Of a stretch of DNA of 64,000 bases, positions 59,133 to 64,000 are shown piece by piece. The notes beneath the pieces were generated by a model. It did not search any database, was not told where the DNA came from, and saw nothing but the letters and a program-made list of their open reading frames with translations. Numbering within the stretch: position 1 is the stretch's first letter; each line of letters starts with the position of its first letter. A program made the position numbers and the translations under genes. This DNA comes from Allium sativum (Eukaryota; Streptophyta; Magnoliopsida; Asparagales; Amaryllidaceae), in contig CM060921.1 in the NCBI GenBank assembly GCA_030737875.1, positions 406,636,192-406,700,191 of the forward strand, read 5' to 3'.

Positions 59133-62058
59133 ATGGCCTGAATAGAACGCGCCGCGCAACGACCGTTCGCGAATTTCGACCATTAACTTCAAATTGGTGT
59201 AACGGGAGATCTGACCGTCAGATTCTCCTAAAACCGGAACCGTTGGGTTCTTATCGAAAAGAGCTTTCCAGTGAATATAAGAGTTTTGAAATCTAACGGT
59301 TAGATTTGGAATTATGTCCAAATCAATTTCAGAAAAGGTCGCTGTAAGTGCAGTTCGGTGGCCGTTATTGGAAACCAACTGTACGGGCCATAATAAAATT
59401 ATTAAAAATATGGAAAAAATTATGTAAAATCATAATAAATGATTTGGAAGAATTTTGGATGAAAAATTCCAATTTTGTAAAGATAAAATATATTTTTATC
59501 GTAATGAACTAGTTATTAACTAGAATAAATCTTTAAATTAAGATTTAATGAAGCTTTCCAATAAATTAATATTTAATTGGAATTAAATAAAATAAATTGG
59601 ATTGTTGGGTCTGTCGTGAATGGTGTCTTAAATAACACTGTTCTTAAAACCCCGTGTGAAAATAATAAATCTTTTAATTAAGATTATTAGAGTTTCCGAT
59701 TGTATTTTGTAATTGGAATAAAAGGAAATGTGAATTGGGTTTATTGTGAACTATGTTTTAAACAACATTTGTTCTTTAACCCAATTAATAGTGAAACTAT
59801 AATTTGGAATTTTAAATCTTTTATTAAGATTTAAATGGAAATTTTCCAAAATCAAGTTTTCCAATTTAATATATTAAATTGGAATTGAATGGAAATTTGA
59901 TTTGGTAATAATCGAGATGAGCTTCTGTAAAAGAAGACTGTTACTATAAATGGAATTTAAAAGGCTTTGTCGTTATCCCATTTATATTATTAGTCTGATA
60001 CGGAAATTTATATCGATTAAATATTGATTTGATTTTTGTGTAAATTCCATATTTAATGGAAGATGATTTTGGGTTTATCGTGAACAATGGTTTTAAATGA
60101 TATTAGTTCTTCAACTCAGTTAAAGATAAGATTAATTTCTTAGATTTGGATAATCATAAAGTAATGATTTTTGGTATTAAAACCAAATTGGAGTTTTAAT
60201 CTTTTTTAAAAAAAAAAGATTAAAGAATAAATTTAAAGAATTTATCTTTGATAAAATTAATGGGAACCTTTCCCTAATAATGTGAATATTTTATTAAAGA
60301 ATATTCTGAATTGGAATGAAGCGTATGATGTATTTTTATAGCACTTGATTTTTGATTATAAAATACGCGAGTTATTCGGAAAGACCAGGTTTAACCCATT
60401 CTGGATAATTACTACGACGATTAAAAGTCGAAGATGAAGACGGTGATTGAAGACCGACGATCTTCACATCAAATGGACGGCTACTGATGCCTTTGATTGG
60501 AGTTGCTGCCTTGAAAGGGTTAAAGTGGCAGTTGTCCGGACGTACTTGTTGATTGTCCGGATAAGCGAGCACCTCTCATCCGTATTGGACATCCGGGACG
60601 GGGAATAAGGTGTCTCCGGTTTCGTTCGGACCCAGAACGAACTTGTAAATGGATGTGTGTCTGACATTGGATTTCATTCCATGTAAAATAATTTCTATTT
60701 AATATATATCTGTTTGGTGGCGGAGAAATTATTCTCTTGCTTAACACCCTTCTCTGAGACGCACGAGCTCAGAGGTTATATATTGATAGTTATTGATCGC
60801 ATGGCGTGGATTGTCAATGTGGCATGCCAAGATGCAAATGATCAAGGCTTTTGTTGAAAGCAAGGCCTTGTGGTTGATGATCAAAGCACAACCCATTTAG
60901 GCATAGCTTTGTATATAGCATAACTTCGCGAACCTCACACCCCGGTAAGAGTCAGAAATGGGATAAGGGACCCAAGGAGTGCACACGTTTCTTTCTCGCT
61001 AGAAGTGGTATCAGGGTTTTGGAAGCCCTGACATTTTACTTATGTGGATGATGGATTACGAAGCCTCGGTTATATTGGTCGATAGTGACCAATTTATAGG
61101 TTCAATAGGACCGAAAAACATGTGTTTAGGCATAACTAATCCACTAAAGTATTTGTGGACCGGCCTTGGAGGATCCAAGGGTTGCCCGTAGGTGTGATCC
61201 TGAGACATTTGCTAGAGTGTCTCGAATCGGTAAGGAGATCGTCCCTAGCCTTGACTTATGATGGAAACCCAACTTCCAATACGACACCGTACGGTTTTGA
61301 ATGTAAAACTAGTATGGTGACATAGTATATGGTAGTTACGCCGCCTATGACTGATACATTATGATTGAAATGTTTTTGAAACATCTATACAGTAATAATA
61401 ATACCAAATCCGTTTTATCGTATGAAGCATTTTTGACCATTATAAGGTAAAACTCTATCCTCCAGTTTGCATTGCATTGTGTGATAGGACTTGAGTCTTA
61501 TAATGGTTTTATTTTTCTAAAAAGCATTGCGTTGTTTAATGATTTACTTTATTTCATGCACTGGCAATCCAATGGAGTAAACCCGTTCCGTGTTTGCGGC
61601 GTGGTCCTGTGATTAGCCTTATTATTAAATAAGATAAGTAAGATTTCTCATACCAGTCCCATGACTGACTCGTAGTTTGTTTCACTTGCAAACTCGGGTG
61701 CCCTCTTTTTCACATGGGCAGTTGAGTAGTTTACTTTGCAGATATTTTGAGCAGGATTCTGGATCGAAGCTTAAAGTTGTGTCCAGAGCATTGTTAGCCT
61801 TCCGCTGTTTTAGATTTTGAGTTCCACTGCATTGTATGAAGTCTATTGTAAATTATCTTTCGCTGTGATTATATTTCGATGTACTCTGATATATTTTGTA
61901 CTCTGGTGTAACATTATTATGATGTTTATAAAGTCTGTTGTTATTTGTTCTGATGTGTTGTATGCCCAGAGTTAGTGCATTCGAGGATTTCCAACTTTTG
62001 GATGAGACCTGTGTGGTTTATGGTTGATTCAAAGGGCGGAGATTTTCGGGTCATTACA

Positions 62059-62063
62059 TTTTT
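62059..62063. repeat. Target-site duplication of F, right copy
   Basis: TTTTT after TCATTACA. Confidence 0.8.
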
Positions 62064-63863
62064 ATAGGCGTTCCATTCCACACTTCAGTAGTATTATGGC
62101 TCCAGTGACAGATTGCATGAAAGGGCAGTAGTTTATATGGACTAAGAAGGTAAAGCAAGCTTTTGAAAGTATTAAGGGTTTGTTAACTTTGGCACCTATT
62201 CTAGTATTTCCAAACTTCCATCAACCATTCGAGCTACATACGATGCTTCAAAAGTTAGAATTGGAGGAGTTTTGAGTCAGAAAGGATGGCCTATTGCTTA
62301 TTTCGGTGAGAAATTGTCTGGGGCAAAGATGAGATACAACACTTACGATGTTGAGTTTTATGCTGTGGTTTAAGCCATCAAACATTGGTGACATTATCTT
62401 TTTTTATAAGGAATTCGTTTTGTACATGGATCATGATGCTTTGAAACATCTTGAGAGCCAAGACAAAGTGGCAGCTAGACATGCCTCCTGGATAGCCTAT
62501 CTGTAGCAATTCACGTTTGTAGTGAAACATAAGGCTGGAGTTACAAATAAGGTAGCTGATGCATTAAGACGGAGGGGTAATCTTTTGACAACAATGAGAG
62601 TAGCAGTGTTGGGATTTGACTCACTTTCAGAATTACTGGCTTCTGATCCTTATTTCACAAAGATTTTAGACAAAATAAAGGAAGGCGAAGCTTCATAGTT
62701 TACATTGGTGGAGGGGTTTCTGTTCAAAGAGAATCAACTGTGCATTCCCGAATGTAGTCTTCGAATGAAGATAATCGAAAAACTTCACGATGAAGGACAC
62801 ATAGGTTGAGACCGTACACTGCAGTCGATCTTGGATTCATACTTTTGGCCTTTGGTGCATAGAGAAGTTGAAAAGTTTATGCAGAGGTGTCACATCTGTC
62901 AAGTGTCCAAGGGAACGACAGGTAATGCAGGAATGTATATGTCATTGCCAGTTCGTTCTCGACGATGGGTAGATGCGAGCATGGATTTTGTTTTGGGTTT
63001 ACCAAGGTCGTAGCAAGGAAACAATTCCGCTTATGTCATTGTTGATCGGCTTTCTAAGATGTTTCATTTTATTGCTTACAAGAAAACTGCCTATATAGTG
63101 AATGTAACTCAATTATACTTTCGGGAAATATATCGTCTTAAAGGATTACCAGATTCGATTGTTTCAGATCGTGATACTCGGTTTCTGAGTCGTTTTGGAT
63201 TGGTTTGTGGAAGACGGTGGGTACGGAATTGAAGTTTAGTAGTGCGTATCATCCGCAAATGGATAGAAAAACGGAGGTGGTGAATAGATCATTGGGTAAT
63301 AATTTGCCGAGGAGCCTTGTTAATGACAACTTGTAGAACTGGGATTCAAAGTTATGCCATGCTGAATTGGCACATGACCATGTTATTAATTGCAGTACTA
63401 GATTTAGTCCTTTCAAGATCGTATGTTCAGTAATTAAAAGAAAGGGCCCTTGAATTGAACTCCATTGTTGCATCAAGATAAAATGCAAGGAAAGGCCACT
63501 GACCTTGTCTCAGGGTTACAGGAGCACCATCTTGTAGTGCATGAACATTTGGTTGAGGCAAATCACAAGTACAAGCAGACTGCAGACTCAAAGCATAAAC
63601 ATGTTGACTTTCAGGAGGGCAATTTTGTGTGGGTTGTGTTGACAAAAGACCGTTTCATGTCGGTACATACAACAAATTAGTTACCAAAAATATTGGTCCT
63701 TCGGAAATTGTTAAGAAGGTCAACCCCTACCAAGTCATATTCGCACTGTTGATGTTTTCAATGTCAAACATTTGTTGCCATATTACGAGAATGCAATGGT
63801 TGGAGAGACTAATGTGAATTCATGGGTGAATTCTCTTGATCCAAGAGAGGATGATGCCGCATA
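62064..63863 (+). pseudogene. pol: Element E RT end, RNase H and integrase, decayed
   Basis: It continues the RT thumb interrupted at 53816. RNase H is recognised from QPFELHT, GVLSQKGWPIAYFGEKL and YAVV. The integrase zinc finger has HDEGHIG and CHICQVSKG near 62890. The core has SMDFVLGLPRS, AYVIVDRLSKMFHF and SDRDTRF. Stops interrupt at about 62371, 62698, 62808, 63013 and 63236, and frameshifts occur near 62225 and 63190. The last part, near 63600-63860, reads HVDFQEGNFVW, then PYQVIF, and ends DPREDDAA before TAG. No chromodomain is seen. The stop lies a few bases inside the 3' LTR. Confidence 0.85.
63841..63851 (+). other. Element E polypurine tract
   Basis: CCAAGAGAGGA immediately before TGATGCCGCA, the 3' LTR start. 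It also encodes the last pol codons. Confidence 0.65.
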
Positions 63864-64000
63864 GGCCGAAACCAAGAATGATGCAATGCAGGGCGATACC
63901 AAGAATGATGCAATATAGGGCGATACCAAGGATGATGCAACACAGGGTTAATTGGCTTTAATGATAGAGGTTTTGGTATCGAAAATAATCTGTTTCGGTA
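63852..64000 (+). repeat. Element E 3' LTR (partial)
   Basis: It aligns with 14036-14184 with about 18 differences in 149 bases. It contains the 27-bp tandem repeat and runs off the window end, with about 480 bp expected outside. Confidence 0.82.

Larger units (their letters stand above)
53817..62058 (+). mobile_element. F: large solo LTR related to element D, inserted in E RT
   Basis: It begins TGTAACAACCCGAAAAATC and ends GATTTTCGGGTCATTACA, an 18-19-bp imperfect inverted terminal repeat with TG...CA ends and TSD TTTTT. It is homologous to D LTRs in order: the start, the unit at 59140-59350, 60420-61060 (compare 23470-23915) and 61440-61720 (compare 24350-24620). It has no gag, pol or primer-binding site and no second copy of its ends, so it is a solo LTR, about 6.9 kb without the nested transposon. 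Confidence 0.82.
14036..64000 (+). mobile_element. Element E: old Ty3/gypsy retrotransposon hosting B and F
   Basis: The outermost unit of the nest. The 5' LTR begins TGATGCAGCG at 14036 and is split by B. It resumes at 51230 and ends at 51555 before a TGGTATTAGAGCC primer-binding site. Degraded gag, protease and RT follow to 53816, then the F insertion, then RT, RNase H and integrase from 62064. A polypurine tract precedes the 3' LTR start at 63852. The right end is outside the window. The first 149 bp of the two LTRs differ at about 18 positions by eye (near 12%), the highest divergence here. No chromodomain is visible after the integrase. The clade is uncertain. Confidence 0.85.

Noticed and set aside
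53817..62058. F as a full LTR retrotransposon with its own genes
   Set aside because: No Gag or Pol motif in any frame, no second pair of ends, no primer-binding site. Solo LTR fits better.

Overview
The window is a block of nested LTR retrotransposons from a nuclear plant genome, almost certainly an angiosperm. The DNA is AT-rich and eukaryotic in style. The proteins are plant-type Ty3/gypsy Gag-Pol polyproteins, and in four elements (A, B, C, D) the integrase ends in a chromodomain, as in chromoviruses. All primer-binding sites match the initiator-Met tRNA 3' end (TGGTATCAGAGC or close variants). I see no host protein gene, tRNA, rRNA, CRISPR array or bacterial feature.

Layout. Positions 1-11035 are element A on the minus strand. 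Its 3' LTR is cut by the window start, its gag-pol is broken, and its 5' LTR is complete. Positions 11036-14035 hold a probable copia-like LTR fragment cut by A, some unassigned DNA, and a solo LTR (12680-13871) with AGACT target-site duplications (TSDs). From 14036 to the window end lies element E (plus strand, old Ty3/gypsy), which carries two separate stacks of insertions.

Stack 1. B (14344-51229, plus, TSD GTTTC) lies inside the 5' LTR of E. C (14910-41650, minus, TSD AGTTT) lies inside the 5' LTR of B. D (19788-34850, plus, TSD TTACC) lies inside the integrase gene of C. Stack 2. F (53817-62058), a solo LTR related to D with TSD TTTTT, lies inside the RT gene of E. F itself contains a 1.3-kb terminal-inverted-repeat transposon (54178-55475, TSD AAGATTTA). 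Removing each insertion with one TSD copy restores the sequence or reading frame of its host, so the order of events is read directly from the sequence.

Relative ages agree with the nesting. By-eye LTR differences are about 12% for E (149 bp compared), about 9% for B, and about 2% for A, C and D. D is the best preserved: its gag-pol frame is open from 25202 to 29452 except for one in-frame TGA at 26798. A and C have a few nonsense codons and frameshifts. B and E are heavily decayed.

The most unusual signals are non-coding. The LTRs of A and C carry tandem stem-loops whose stems show compensatory base changes. They also carry perfect 12-bp-arm palindromes at matching LTR positions but with unrelated sequences. 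Separate LTRs hold arrays of short CpG-containing motifs (GGTCGGTC, GTCGAC, GGATCGGA). In E the pol frame runs into the 3' LTR, over a 27-bp (9-codon) tandem repeat.
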